NCBI GenBank assembly: GCA_030762175.1
Contig: CM060837.1
Coordinates: forward strand, 8,388,001 to 8,452,000
Source: Metallyticus violacea
Taxonomy: Eukaryota > Arthropoda > Insecta > Mantodea > Metallyticidae
Reading direction: 5' to 3'
DNA length: 64,000 nucleotides
Shown here: positions 55,401 to 64,000 of the stretch, piece after piece
Position numbering within the stretch: the stretch's first letter is position 1
Layout: each line of letters opens with the position of its first letter
The notes under the pieces: generated by a model
Seen by the model: only the letters and a program-made list of their open reading frames with translations
Database searches by the model: none
What the model was told of the DNA's origin: nothing
Program-made: the position numbers and the translations under genes

Positions 55401-58400
55401 GCCTTCTTTTCATTATTTTTTTTTTTTTTTCGTTTCTTCTGTCTTTGTTATTTCCTTTATTCATTTCTTTTTTCACTTTCTTTCTCTTTTATTCTGCTTC
55501 TAGTTCTCTTTTCTCTCTATTTTGTTATTCACTCTTCTTCTTTTTCTGTTGTTCACGTTCCTTCCCTTCTAATTTATTTTTCTACCATTCTGTTATGGTC
55601 ACTATATTTTTCTGTTTATTTTTCTTCTATTTTCCTCACTTTTATTCTTCTGCATTTATTCAATTCCTCTCTCTCTTTTTTTAAAGCTTAAATTGCATTC
55701 TATTCTTTTCGGTTTTTAGTTTTGTTTTTTGTTTTTTTTACTCACCTTTATTTTTAACTCGCTTGTTCTCTCCTCTTCTTTCTTTTACTCTGTACTTCTC
55801 TTTATTTAAATTTTCTCTTTTCTTTCAACTCTTTTGTTCTTCTTCTTCATCGATTTTTGTCTTTTTGATCGTCTTCCAGCTACTTCTGTTATTTTATTTT
55901 TGCTAAGATCCTCACTTTCATTCTTCTGTATCCAATTCTATTCTCCTGTTTTTTTTTTTTTTTCCTTACACCTCTAGTTGCATTTTATTCTCTTCTGTTT
56001 TCTTTCTTACTTATTGATCATATTTTTTCTTGAAATCTTCTTTTTCTCTTCTTTCTTTTACTTTTTACTTCTTCTCTTCATTTTACCCCTCTCTTCTTTA
56101 TTCTTCCCTTTTATTCTTAACTATTCTCTTTTATACTCTTTACATATTTTCTTCTCTTATTCTCTTCTCTTCTCTATAAATTTTGAAGTTACATTCTATT
56201 CCCTTTCTATTTTTATCTTTTTGATCGTCTTTCGGCTGCTTGTTTTATTTTCTCTGAGACTAATTATCTGATCGCTTTTCTTTTTATTATCCTTGGTAGT
56301 TTTCCATTCTCTCTCTCTCTCTCCTCTCTTTGATAATGGTTCCTTCTCTTGTTTTATCTTCTCTTTGATGGTGCTTCGTTGTCTTCCTCTTCCTTTTGTT
56401 CACATTTCTTTTTGGCGTATATTCCATTTCCTTCTTTTATGGCTCCTTAATAGCGTTTCCTTTTATGACGTTCCACTCTCTTTTTTTCTCTGATTATTTT
56501 TCATTCTCTCGTTCATTTTCACTTTGGATGTGTTTCATTGTCTTTGATGATGCTCCATTTACTTCTTCCTGACTTTATCACTGTCCATTTTCTCTTTCAC
56601 CGCCAAGGGTCGTCAAGGCGCGGACTCATGAACGGAGTCTGGGGTTGGAATCCCGCCAGGACCGTCCACCCTGACTGAGGTTTTTTCCCAGGTTTTCCTC
56701 AGTGCTCATAACTGGCAAATGCCGGGGAGGCACTCTAAACTTACACCTGGAACGTTTCCTTCCTTAAAAAAATCCTTTCGCAATATATCACTTCATTTCA
56801 TGTATCATCAGTGTCCATCGCCTGTGGTGCCTCTGTAGCAAAAACGAGAGTTAAATGCTATTAAAAAAATTCTCTTTCACAGTTTTTCGGTTTTTATATT
56901 TTTTCTTCTTTTTCTCCATGTTCCATTTTTATCTTTTTATTTCCCTTCTATTATCTTCTTTCTCTCTGAGTATACTTCGTTCTCTTCTTTTTTCTTTTAG
57001 TTGATAGCATTCCATATTCTATTTTTCTCATCTATATTGTTTTATTTTCCCTCCTTTTATAACCCCTTTCTTCTTTTCTGTTATGTTTATTAAGCGTTAT
57101 ATTTACTTTCAAAATGCAGTGAAATTAACAGATTACCGAATATCAACATTAACTAATATACTTAATACTGTGTCAGATATTCGACGTGTGTAAGCCGTTA
57201 TAGTCTGACAGAATACGTTAGCTTAGCTACCCTAAGCCGAAATACGTCATCACATTAAATATTTCATTCCTGTCTCAAATACGAGCCAACACTGGAAAGC
57301 ACTGTAAATGAAGATATCTGCGTTTCTGTTCTCATTTCATTAAACAACAACACCACCAATATTTATGGTACCTTTTTCAGCAACTTCTCCTTGAAGAAGG
57401 ATTTGAACGCGTTGATGATGTTGCCGATGAAGGGGGGCGAGTTGATGAGATGCACCTGGGCCAGCCGAAGTGGAAAAGCGTCCTGGATGCACAGCAACGA
57501 CTTCCGGTTGATGCTTAGCGTCGGTGATAATTTGGCGAAGTGCGCCATTGTGAAACCCTGGAACAAAATGTGTCAAGCGGATTTGCTTTTACTGTTTCCG
57601 TATCTCTTTTACATGATGTACTCTAACGTTAGTAGCGAGAAAACGTCCAAAGCTATTACAGCCAGATTCTGCAACGCATGCGCAGAAAATTAACAGGACA
57701 TATTTGTTAGTTTAAGGGAGAGTTAATCCAATCAAAATCTAATGCAGAATATTCGACAATACAACGAACACCGCCACGGGTGGCCGAGGTCGTTAAATCG
57801 CGGACTCGTGAGCGGGAGGTCTGGGGTTCGAATCCCGCCAGGACCGTCCTCCCTGACAGGTTTTTTCCAGGTTTTCCTCAGTCCTCATAAATGGCAAATG
57901 CCGGGGAAGTACCCTAAACTTAGGCCTGGAGCGTTTCCTTCCTTAAAAAAAATCCTTTCCCAATTTATCATTTCATCTCATGTATCATCAGTGTCACCGC
58001 CTGTAGTGCCTCTGTAGCAAAAACGGACGTTTAACACTTTTCATTCATTCAATACAACGAAACTGAACTCAAGATCATGATTGAGTAAATAAAATAGTAA
58101 AATCATTGTTTCGTTTTACATTATATTTCACCAAAAACTAAGCTCAGACAGTAACGCTTGGAGCTCGCATTCAGGAGGTCCCAGGCTCAAATCCCTTGGG
58201 GGGGGAGGTGCTCTTTGACTGTGCTTTCGCTTTGTAAAGGTTTCTGCCCGGCGCCTGTTATGGAACTACCCGTTTGAGGAGCTCAAACTCCTTGGAGAGG
58301 ACGCTTCGTCAGCTTCGAGATGTCTACGTTCATGTTAAGAATGGAGGAGAATATTTCGGTGTTTCAGCATTGCTCAAGGGCTGACTGAACCCTCAAAAGA

Positions 58401-61400
58401 GAACTTTCGGTAGGAAGAGACGAGCTGAGGGCCAGTATCCATATTGAGACAGGGGCCCCTAACATTGTTAGGGGTATTGTGTCACCAGCCGAGGCAGAAA
58501 CCTTCCACATGCCACCAGCTCCCCTTCCCTGCACTTATGATCCTGTAACAACCAACGGAACGAAATGAGCAGAAAATAGGTAGAAATGAAACATCGGTTC
58601 GTCTAAACGAACAAAGGAAATCACATAGGGAGATTTTATGTAAACGAATACAGTTACTGATTAAAACTTAAGGGGGTTACCTTCAGGTCAATCATCATAA
58701 TGTTGTTCAGACATTTCTCCTCCAGGAGACGAGCGTCGAGCGACATGACGATTCTCTTAGTGACGACCCTCACGTCGAAGTTTTCCACGTCTGGATCGGC
58801 GAGGCTCAACAGCGTACACCTGTAGCCCAGGGGACTGAGTACTGGTAGAGGCACGTAGTGTCTGTAAGTAAACCCTTAGTGAGCAGAGCATGCTGCTGAA
58901 TGCATGAGGCTGTTCAATAAAGAATTATCATATACACTTTTTTCATCCTCATACTTTGGATAATATTTCCCTTTTGCCTTCATTGCACCTGTCCCAAGGA
59001 CATGCTGAAACCATTTTTGACAAGACCGTCAAACTCGCCTCCGCAACATTACCACTGCTTCTGAAGATGGAAAATACCTTCCAAGAAGCCCTTCCTTTAA
59101 TTTCGGGATAAAGAAAGTCACAAATGGCTAAAGCTGAAAATAGGGAGGGTTAGGAACACACTTTACATTAATTTTTGTCTACAACATTTGCAATGTGTGA
59201 TATGACCTTGCTGAGTTTTCAGAACATCTCTGTAGTATTGCCAGTTGCAATTGTGTGTGCAGTCACGATATGCTGGTTGAAAATCGAGAAATGAGATGAT
59301 CATACTTTCTTAGCAGAAGCAACAACGTTTCCTTTGTTTGGTATTAGTGACCACAACAGGATCGGAATGATGTAGCCAAGGTTCATCAGCAACAGAAACT
59401 CAGCATCTTCCTGTAAAATCATCTTCAACTACACCTCTCACATGCATCTTTTTAGTAACTAAAGTATGGGTGGCACTCAATGAAGTTTTCAGAATTTATG
59501 AAAGCATTCTTAAAGTTATTTGACAATCCTCTCTCGCAATGACAGCAGTGGGGTTAGCGTATTCTTCCTTTAGAGCACCACCTTCCCTACAAATTGATTG
59601 CCTCCTCTCCTGATACACACTTTAAATCATCTTCGAGCTGTGCTAGAGGGAAGAAGAAGAAGAAAAAATTTTCTAACGAACCAGCTTAAGATTTGTTGAG
59701 ACGAAAGCAGATTTCGCTGTAGTCTGTTCGTCGCTGTTTTGCTGCAGCCGAACTTAACATGTCTCATGTTGCACATTTCTCGCAGGTGGGAACCGGAAGC
59801 GATAACAAATTATGAAATTAAATTTTAGGGTGGAAAATCATGCCCATAAAAAGTATGATCAATCTTTATTGAACAGCCCAGGTAGATGTTAGCTGCTAGC
59901 TAATAGGTAAATATTAGTTAGCAATTCAAATAGTACTCTGGCACATTACACATTATATGCTAACCCTCGCTGTCACATAAATAGATTAAGGAAAATTGCA
60001 CAAAGGAAATATCCTTCCTAATCACATATTTCTAAGAAATGCTCAATACACATTACAGTTTCATCATTAACTTCAAAACCTGCACGGCCTATAGTGTTTA
60101 TCCACTCCTTTAATTACTGCTAGCTATAAAATGTAAATATGGTATTATATGGGGCGCAGTGCCTTAATTAAGTAACAAGAGCAACCCATGTTGCATTACA
60201 CACTTTCTATTAAACAAGTTTCCTGCTGTGACTTCACTAAATCAATATTAACTTAATAAAACGCTAACACGCAATTGTTGATTAACTTCCAACATAAACC
60301 ACTGCAGCAAATCAAATAAACAAACATATGTATATAATAGTAGCAACATTAACGATTTCAATACGAATGTACCTGCCTCTGTATAACCTCAATTGCAAAC
60401 GAGTCGATACATGTTATAATATCAGGCTCACTAAAACTCGCATCATCTCGATCCAAACTTTCTTCGCACGTTTTTTTTTTTTTTTTATCATTCATTCCCC
60501 CCTCCTTTTTTGTGCTATTCCACACCGCCACATAAGATAGTAGAAATTTGGTGGGAAAATGTCGTGACTTACCACAAAATTTATACGTTAAATGCACACT
60601 ACATTTCATTATTAACTTTAAAATTTGCACGATATATACTGTTTACCCACTACTACTTTAATTACCGCTATTTAGGAAATGTAAATATGGAATTATCCCG
60701 TACGCCATAATAAAGATATACAAGAACAACCGATGTGGTACTAGCACTTTCCATTAACAAATGCCTGATGTGATATCACTTAATCAATACTAACTTTAAT
60801 AAAACAAGAGAAGTAACACACTACTGTTCATTTACTTCTACTAGTAACCACTGTAATAAAACTGATAACTGCACATTAACAAATGATGTAATTAAAACAC
60901 TGACCACACATTCCACCATTCGGTCTATTATCGATACCCACATTGGGGTCCGGTAAATATAGTGGGACTGACCATGTCCGAAACACCTCATGCCATATGT
61001 ATTCCATTGTTATGGTATTCCACAACAATGTTGACTTATAACCTCCGACTCTGTCGTTTCCGGACCAGGTTTCCTGATCTCAAATTTATACATTTGCCCT
61101 TCTTCATCAACCCTGAAAGTTTATATCACAAACACCCGGTATATTTAGTAATGCTAAAGGAGATATTGTATCGTGAACCTTTTAATTAAATATTTACTTT
61201 CTAAAATAACAGTTAACATATTAAGAAAAGCTATTTATTTATTTTACTAATATATATATGATACTACTCACACGTTGCGGAAACAATCCTGCATTTCGTC
61301 AGACAAGGGATCTCTGTCCCGGAAAAACTCCGGCACATTGGCCCTAACGGTATAGTATGTGTCCAGCACTTGTTTGGTTCGCTCCAGGCTTAACTTGCAA

Positions 61401-62794
61401 CCATAGAGAAATCTCTCCAACCTTGCATCCTCTGAAAACAATCGCATTACGTCAACTCAGTACGAAGGATACACTTTGGTAATTGTTAATAAGATAGCTG
61501 CTCATACTTTTTATTGCTTTTGATAGTTTCGTTTTTATTTCTTGGATTCTACCCAGCTTTGCCATAAATGCTTTTACAGGATTTTTATAAAGTAACTATC
61601 ACTGATTTTAAGGTTATTTAATCTGAATGTAATATATTCTTCTTTAATGTATTTCAAACATTTGGCACCACCCAGTTCTCAAAACAACCCATTTTTGCCC
61701 CCACACATTATCCAAGTCTCTCTGGCCCTCATCTATAGCAACGCATTACCTCCATTAGGGAATCTGCTATTGCTGACGCCTAGTTCCGGGGATCCATAGA
61801 ACAGTCATGACAGACATAGCAGAAACGTTTATCAATAGAATCCCCAAGTTTGCATTCGCAATAGGTGCCATGGCGTAATTAGAGATTTAGCCGCTGGAGA
61901 GCAGTCGTAGCGAAAACAATGCCCTTTACTGGTGCACATAAAGCTTTCTGAATGTTACAATTCATTAAATGCAAGTCTGTTGTGACGGTACAACGTACGA
62001 AACATCAACGAGAACCACCTAGAACCAAAACAATTCTTGCATGGTACAACAAGTTTGAAGCGACTGGCTGCTTATACGATAGCAGATATCGAACAGAGCG
62101 GCCAAGAGTGTTGGTTGAGACCGTTGAGCGTGTGCGAGAAGCATTTGTCAGGAGCCCTAGAGCCAGGAATTGCAAATTCCGCAGTCAACTGTCTGGCATA
62201 TTTTACGCCAGCGACTTAAAGTGATACAGCTGTTGCAATCGCTGATCAAAGCACGCAAAAACAAATGAAAATTGCCTGTTGCAATATCTCACTGTTTTGT
62301 TTATGTATTCAACAAAAGTCTATTGAAGTTAAATTATTTATTCTACTAATTTTCTGTTTTACATTTCTTACTGTTTAATATTTTGTAGTTAGCATCTTGT
62401 CATTAACATGTGTATGCTTATAATTACAAAGAGGGAAGTTGTATTGATTGCAACTAAAGGCTTAAAAGTTTAATAGCCTTAAAAACATCTCTATGAATGT
62501 GTATGGCACTTAAAATTCGCGACTTACGAAACCTGAAAGACCTCTAAAGACTTAGTAAATGAATATTGGTTATTATTATTATTATTATTACAAAATCTGA
62601 TGATAAGCATGAAAATGTTGTTGCTTTACAAATTAAATTAAAATATTCACAATACCCATATGTTTTGGTAAATGTGGCTGTTTTGAAAGCCATTGCTTTA
62701 AATGCTCGATGTCTCTCTTTGTTGTTATCGGATTATCTTTCAGCTCCTCACGCATGCGCTGCAACTGATCTGCGGTTGGCTCCAAGAGCGCCAT
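49314..62794 (-). CDS. CRAL-TRIO lipid-transfer protein, alpha-tocopherol-transfer-protein-like, six coding exons
   Basis: Joined exons 62794-62656, 61431-61272, 58861-58681, 57557-57372, 53343-53238 and 49489-49314 give 315 codons plus stop. All introns have GT...AG ends and compatible phases. Residues about 28-90 form the N-terminal helical CRAL-TRIO-N region (EDARLERFLYGCKLSLERTK). The lipid-binding domain (about 105-260) has the IDLKGFTMAH strand, CIQDAFPLRLAQVHLINSPP, and the gate region ending VPREVLPKEYGG (242-248), a hallmark of this family. The C-terminus is GSFRQLTID. The family carries small hydrophobic ligands such as tocopherol, retinal or other lipids in the cytosol; which ligand cannot be told. 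No signal peptide or membrane segment. A noncoding 5' exon upstream of 62797 is likely. Introns total about 12.5 kb and are full of transposons. Confidence 0.92.
49590..50233. other. intron 5, distal part
   Basis: No SINE body or transposase block. AATTGGATATTATGCTGTT occurs near 49935-49960 and as an inverted copy near 49885-49900, so a short hairpin is possible. Confidence 0.4.
50234..50519 (+). repeat. SINE-A copy fused to a SINE-B tail
   Basis: Head GTCGGTCCTGGTGAGTGTAG (one-base insertion in box A), box B GGGTTCAAACCC, full body, ending AAAGAGCGTCCTTAAATAAAC. It joins directly to SINE-B sequence. Confidence 0.93.
50520..50700 (+). repeat. SINE-B 3' part
   Basis: Starts CTCAGTTCTCATAACTGGCA and continues to GGGTGTTAAACACC, then an (AAAT)n tail. 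The SINE-B head is missing, and no head is found left of the SINE-A. Confidence 0.9.
50701..51234. other. intron 5 spacer, nothing recognised
   Basis: Short frames on both strands (50963-51217 plus; 50788-51129 minus) show no known motif. Confidence 0.4.
51235..51745 (-). pseudogene. relic of a multicopy arthropod gene family (unnamed)
   Basis: Minus strand: YLWDSRDTKEWPKR, then MILPAFHIKLDIIKTLMKAL, KEDQA, then after stops KTISVNDLLQNYNIMGCKMS and LKFHFLNLTLK. From memory this order (LWDSR, ILPPLHIKLG, FVKALDK, NDLLQxYxxLGCxMSLKxHFL) is typical of an uncharacterised protein found in many copies in arthropod genomes and probably spread with repeats. Several stops. Function unknown. Confidence 0.45.
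52025..52985 (-). mobile_element. Tc1-like transposon relic
   Basis: Minus strand from the right: CACTGGGTCAGTTGAAATTT as likely inverted end, then the N-terminal helix-turn-helix (MRYVAQVLRVNLSTTQRTYR), a GRGR.T motif (AT-hook-like linker), LTQQHRQVRLVFARQHLQWT, VLLTDES (first Asp), FMHDNGRSHVTQYLREVG (second Asp) and ALSPDLNPIKHVWE (third acidic residue, Glu). DPNPIxHxWE is the Tc1 rather than the mariner signature. Numerous frameshifts. The left terminus was not found. Confidence 0.8.
53238..53343 (-). CDS. CRAL-TRIO gene, coding exon 5
   Basis: Acceptor TTACAG then GTG TAC; donor G|GTAAGT. Encodes VYVHCNGYDTLYPHVP then REVLPKEYGGKLGSVHDLT (residues 223-257 plus one base). Contains the family hallmark LPKEYGG. 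Confidence 0.95.
53440..55335 (+). repeat. composite noncoding repeat X, copy 2
   Basis: Left half 53440-54170 aligns with 22698-23440 (shared AATATAAAATCCAAAT, CTTTACATTCACTAAAATAG, AACAGAAAGTTTCGAGTTA). The right half repeats units starting near CTAGAGCGATTTTTAAATTT, at 54305, 54443, 54571, 55014 and 55174, interrupted by a SINE-A. Without the SINE the spacings are about 138, 128, 147 and 160. Same strand as copy 1; the last unit ends in diverged sequence. Non-coding. Confidence 0.75.
54622..54915 (+). repeat. SINE-A copy inside repeat X
   Basis: Complete head TGTCGGTCCTGGTAGTGTAG, box B GGGTTCGAACCC and body with a small deletion, then A16. Likely 7-8 bp target duplication CTCCTAA on either side (54611 and about 54919). 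Confidence 0.92.
55360..57060. repeat. pyrimidine-rich degenerate repeat tract
   Basis: About 1.4 kb (plus a SINE-B insert) that is almost entirely T and C on the plus strand, so purine on the gene's sense strand. Recurrent phrases TTTTTGATCGTCTT (about 55860 and 56220) and TTRCATTYTATTC (about 55690, 55978, 56190) indicate an old tandem array. Chance Phe/Ser/Leu-rich frames here are not genes. Lies in intron 4. Confidence 0.8.
56601..56870 (+). repeat. SINE-B copy, 10-bp target duplication
   Basis: Shortened head (CGCCAAGGGTCGTCAAGGCG), box B GGGTTGGAATCCC, complete body and tail. Flanked by TCTCTTTCAC at 56591-56600 and 56871-56880. Confidence 0.94.
57372..57557 (-). CDS. CRAL-TRIO gene, coding exon 4
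   Basis: Acceptor TTCCAG then GGT TTC; donor AAG|GTACCA; phase 0 at both ends. Encodes GFTMAHFAKLSPT through FKSFFKEKLLKK (residues 161-222), including IQDAFPLRLAQVHLINSPP, the core strand-helix of the lipid pocket. Confidence 0.95.
57771..58049 (+). repeat. SINE-B copy, complete, 12-bp target duplication
   Basis: Near-consensus copy: box A TGGCCGAGGTCGTTAAATCG, box B GGGTTCGAATCCC, full body and tail ending (ATTC)n. Flanked by CAATACAACGAA at 57757-57768 and 58050-58061. Lies in intron 3 of the CRAL-TRIO gene. Confidence 0.96.
58062..58680. other. intron 3 remainder, nothing recognised
   Basis: Contains a short G-run near 58200 and GC-richer unique sequence. No transposase or SINE motif. 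Confidence 0.4.
58681..58861 (-). CDS. CRAL-TRIO gene, coding exon 3
   Basis: Acceptor TTACAG then A CAC TAC; donor AAG|GTAACC. Encodes residues 100-160: VHYVPLPVLSPLGYRCTLLS through NNIMMIDLK. PLPVLSPxGxR and the D-x-x-x-F-D block are typical of the start of the CRAL-TRIO domain. Confidence 0.94.
58904..59882 (-). mobile_element. mariner-like relic next to exon 3
   Basis: 979 bp with recognisable inverted ends: GGCTGTTCAATAAAGAATTA at the left, and on the other strand at the right GGCTGTTCAATAAAGATTGA. Minus-strand coding pieces: DEPWLHHSDPVV (first Asp block, about 59370), YYRDVLKTQQG (about 59220) and C-terminal KWFQHVLGTGAM. The second Asp block is not readable. Ends just 43 bp from the exon 3 acceptor. 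Confidence 0.75.
60050..60325. repeat. diverged intron repeat, copy 1
   Basis: Shares order and phrases with 60595-60865, about 545 bp away: TTCATCATTAACTTCAAAA, TTTAATTAC, AAATGTAAATATGG, AACAAGAGCAACC and CAATATTAACTTAATAAAAC. Non-coding and clearly diverged. Confidence 0.65.
60595..60865. repeat. diverged intron repeat, copy 2
   Basis: Second copy of 60050-60325 in the same orientation within intron 2. Confidence 0.65.
61272..61431 (-). CDS. CRAL-TRIO gene, coding exon 2
   Basis: Acceptor TTTTCAG then AG GAT GCA; donor AACGT|GTGAGT. Encodes residues 47-99 plus two bases: EDARLERFLYGCKLSLERTK through DPLSDEMQDCFRN. This is the CRAL-TRIO-N helical module (D.RLxRFLxGCKxSLERTK). Confidence 0.95.
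61940..62250 (+). pseudogene. transposase N-terminal (DUF4817-like) fragment in intron 1
   Basis: Plus strand: FIKCKSVVTVQRT, REPPRTKTILAWYNKFEATG, ETVERVREAFVRSPR, then LQIPQSTVWRI in a shifted frame. This matches the DUF4817 helix-turn-helix plus second helix-turn-helix of insect DDE transposases. No catalytic part follows. Antisense to the host gene. Confidence 0.65.
62656..62794 (-). CDS. CRAL-TRIO gene, coding exon 1
   Basis: ATG at 62794 after TTTTTTCAG|AAC, so a noncoding exon probably lies upstream. Donor ATGG|GTATTG. Encodes residues 1-46: MALLEPTADQLQRMREELKD through LPKHM plus one base. No signal peptide, as expected for a cytosolic protein. Confidence 0.88.
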
Positions 62795-62945
62795 GTTCTG
62801 AAAAAATCAAGAGAGTGCTTGCTTAGAAACATGAAGGTAGCATAAAGTTGCACTAAAGGCATAACCGTAGAATGAAAATGAAAGAGAGAAAACATAAATT
62901 ATAGTGGAATATGTCGGTGATGAGCAAAACCAAATCCTAGTTATA

Positions 62946-64000
62946 CGAAGGTAGGTCCATAAGTTACCCGCCTAACCATTTCCTAGGCATGATTAAGATC
63001 AAAACTATATTTCACTTTTCAATATAGTTACCCTTTATAGCAATACACTTCTCACAACTTTGAATTAACATTTCAATTTCCCCCCCCCCCCCCAGTCAGA
63101 AGTCTTGTCTGCAAAATGGGCATAAACAGAATCCATCACTTCTCACTCTTAAATTTCCTTCCTCCAAGGCTCTTCTTGAGTTTTGAGAAGAAGAAATAGT
63201 CACTTGGAACTATATCTGGGATGTAGGGTGGATGATCGATATCCTTGAAGCTACGTTTTTTAACATCTTCCTTTGCAATAAGAGCTGTGTGCACAGGCGC
63301 GTTGTCCTGAAGAAGACGCACACCACCACTCAGTTTTCCTCGCCTTTTATCTTTGATGGAAACACGTAGTCTATGCAGTAGGCCAGCATAGCACTCCCCA
63401 TTTACTGTGGTGTTCCTCTCCTTGAAGTCAATGAAGAATATTCCTTCACAGCCCTAAAAGATTGTGGTCATCATCTTTTTAGGCGGGGCTTCGTCAGGTT
63501 TACGTCACTGCATTGATTCTCTTTTGGACAGGGTATCTTAGTTGGGGGCCATAGTTTCATCTCCTGTATCAATGGTTTGCAGATCTTCTCTCTCGTTGTT
63601 GCCACGGCAGAGCTCCAAAAATGCCTTACAACAGATGGCTCGTTGCTGTTTTTGGACTGAGGAGAGAAGTCTAGGCACTAACCTTATTCATGTTTAAATG
63701 TTCATGAATAATTCGAAGGACTATTGTTTTAGAAAGGCCCAACCTTGCTGCTATTTCTGTAACTTTGAGCCGCCGGTCTTCCATAATTTCTCCTTCCCCA
63801 AGAGAAATGTTTTCAGGAGTGAGCACCTCCAAGGGCCGACCTGCACGCTCTTCGTCTTCAATGCTTTCTCGACCCATTCGAAATGTTTGGTCCATTCTTT
63901 TAGTTAGAATATGAGGGGGATGCTTCCCCTTATACACCGTCCAATCGCTGTTTAATTTTATTTGGAGTAAGTCCTTCTTTTGTGAAGAACTTGATAACAG
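62946..64000 (-). mobile_element. mariner copy 3, cut by the window end
   Basis: Same family as the copies at 5206 and 20573. The left end follows TA and reads CGAAGGTAGGTCCATAAGTT. Minus-strand pieces: N-terminal linker and helix-turn-helix at 63671-63937 (GRESIEDEERAGRPLEVLTP, LKVTEIAARLGLSKTIV), TGDETM (about 63560), LLQDNAPVHTALIAKEDVKK and PDIVPSDYFFFSKLKK (63136-63321). All three catalytic Asp positions are kept, unlike copies 1 and 2, but frameshifts and a deletion around 63470 break the frame. Confidence 0.85.

Noticed and set aside
55389..56493. Phe/Ser/Leu-rich frames resembling membrane proteins
   Set aside because: Translation of a low-complexity pyrimidine tract.
57771..57850. 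Functional tRNA-Ser or tRNA-Leu gene at the SINE-B head
   Set aside because: Dispersed repeat with a shared 3' body and target duplications. Treated as a SINE.

Overview
This is eukaryotic DNA: AT-rich, with split genes and spliceosomal introns, and packed with decayed transposons. It is almost certainly from an insect. The signs are a tandem cluster of gustatory-receptor-type (7tm_7) genes, many mariner, Tc1 and hAT remnants, and tRNA-derived SINEs. A large, repeat-rich hemimetabolous genome (cockroach, termite or stick-insect-like) is my guess, but the order cannot be fixed from this window.

1-15.9 kb: three intronless gustatory-receptor-like genes of 377 codons, all on the minus strand. 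They lie in a tandem segmental duplication whose repeats carry the same flanking debris. Gr-1 and Gr-2 differ at 20 of 377 residues and are identical over residues 197-333. Gr-3 has a strongly diverged patch at residues 270-312. The units differ by a SINE present or absent, a ~2.4 kb deletion joining a mariner to a SINE, and a GA versus GAA microsatellite.

15.9-49 kb: I find no host gene I can support. This stretch is a graveyard of mariner-like elements (several lineages), DDE-type transposases, a non-autonomous hAT element with 8-bp target duplications, a split LINE, and two abundant tRNA-derived SINE families. I call these families SINE-A (tRNA-like head beginning GGTCCTGGTGGTGTAGTGG) and SINE-B (class-II, Ser/Leu-type head, box A TGGCCGAGGTCGTTAAGG). 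At 39.9-41.4 kb there is a three-level nest: SINE-A inside SINE-B inside a DDE transposon.

49.3-62.8 kb: a complete six-coding-exon gene on the minus strand for a 315-residue CRAL-TRIO (alpha-tocopherol-transfer-protein-like) lipid-binding protein. All splice phases agree. Its introns hold SINEs, a Tc1 element, mariner relics, a 1.6 kb pyrimidine-rich tract, and one copy of an unclassified composite repeat with internal ~130-160 bp subrepeats (other copies at 22.7-24.2 kb and 38.15-38.4 kb).

62.9 kb-end: a mariner copy running off the window. No novel defence or pathway-type system is evident. The most interesting items are the mosaic receptor cluster, the composite repeat and the nested insertions. 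All sequence comparisons were made by eye; no database search was run.
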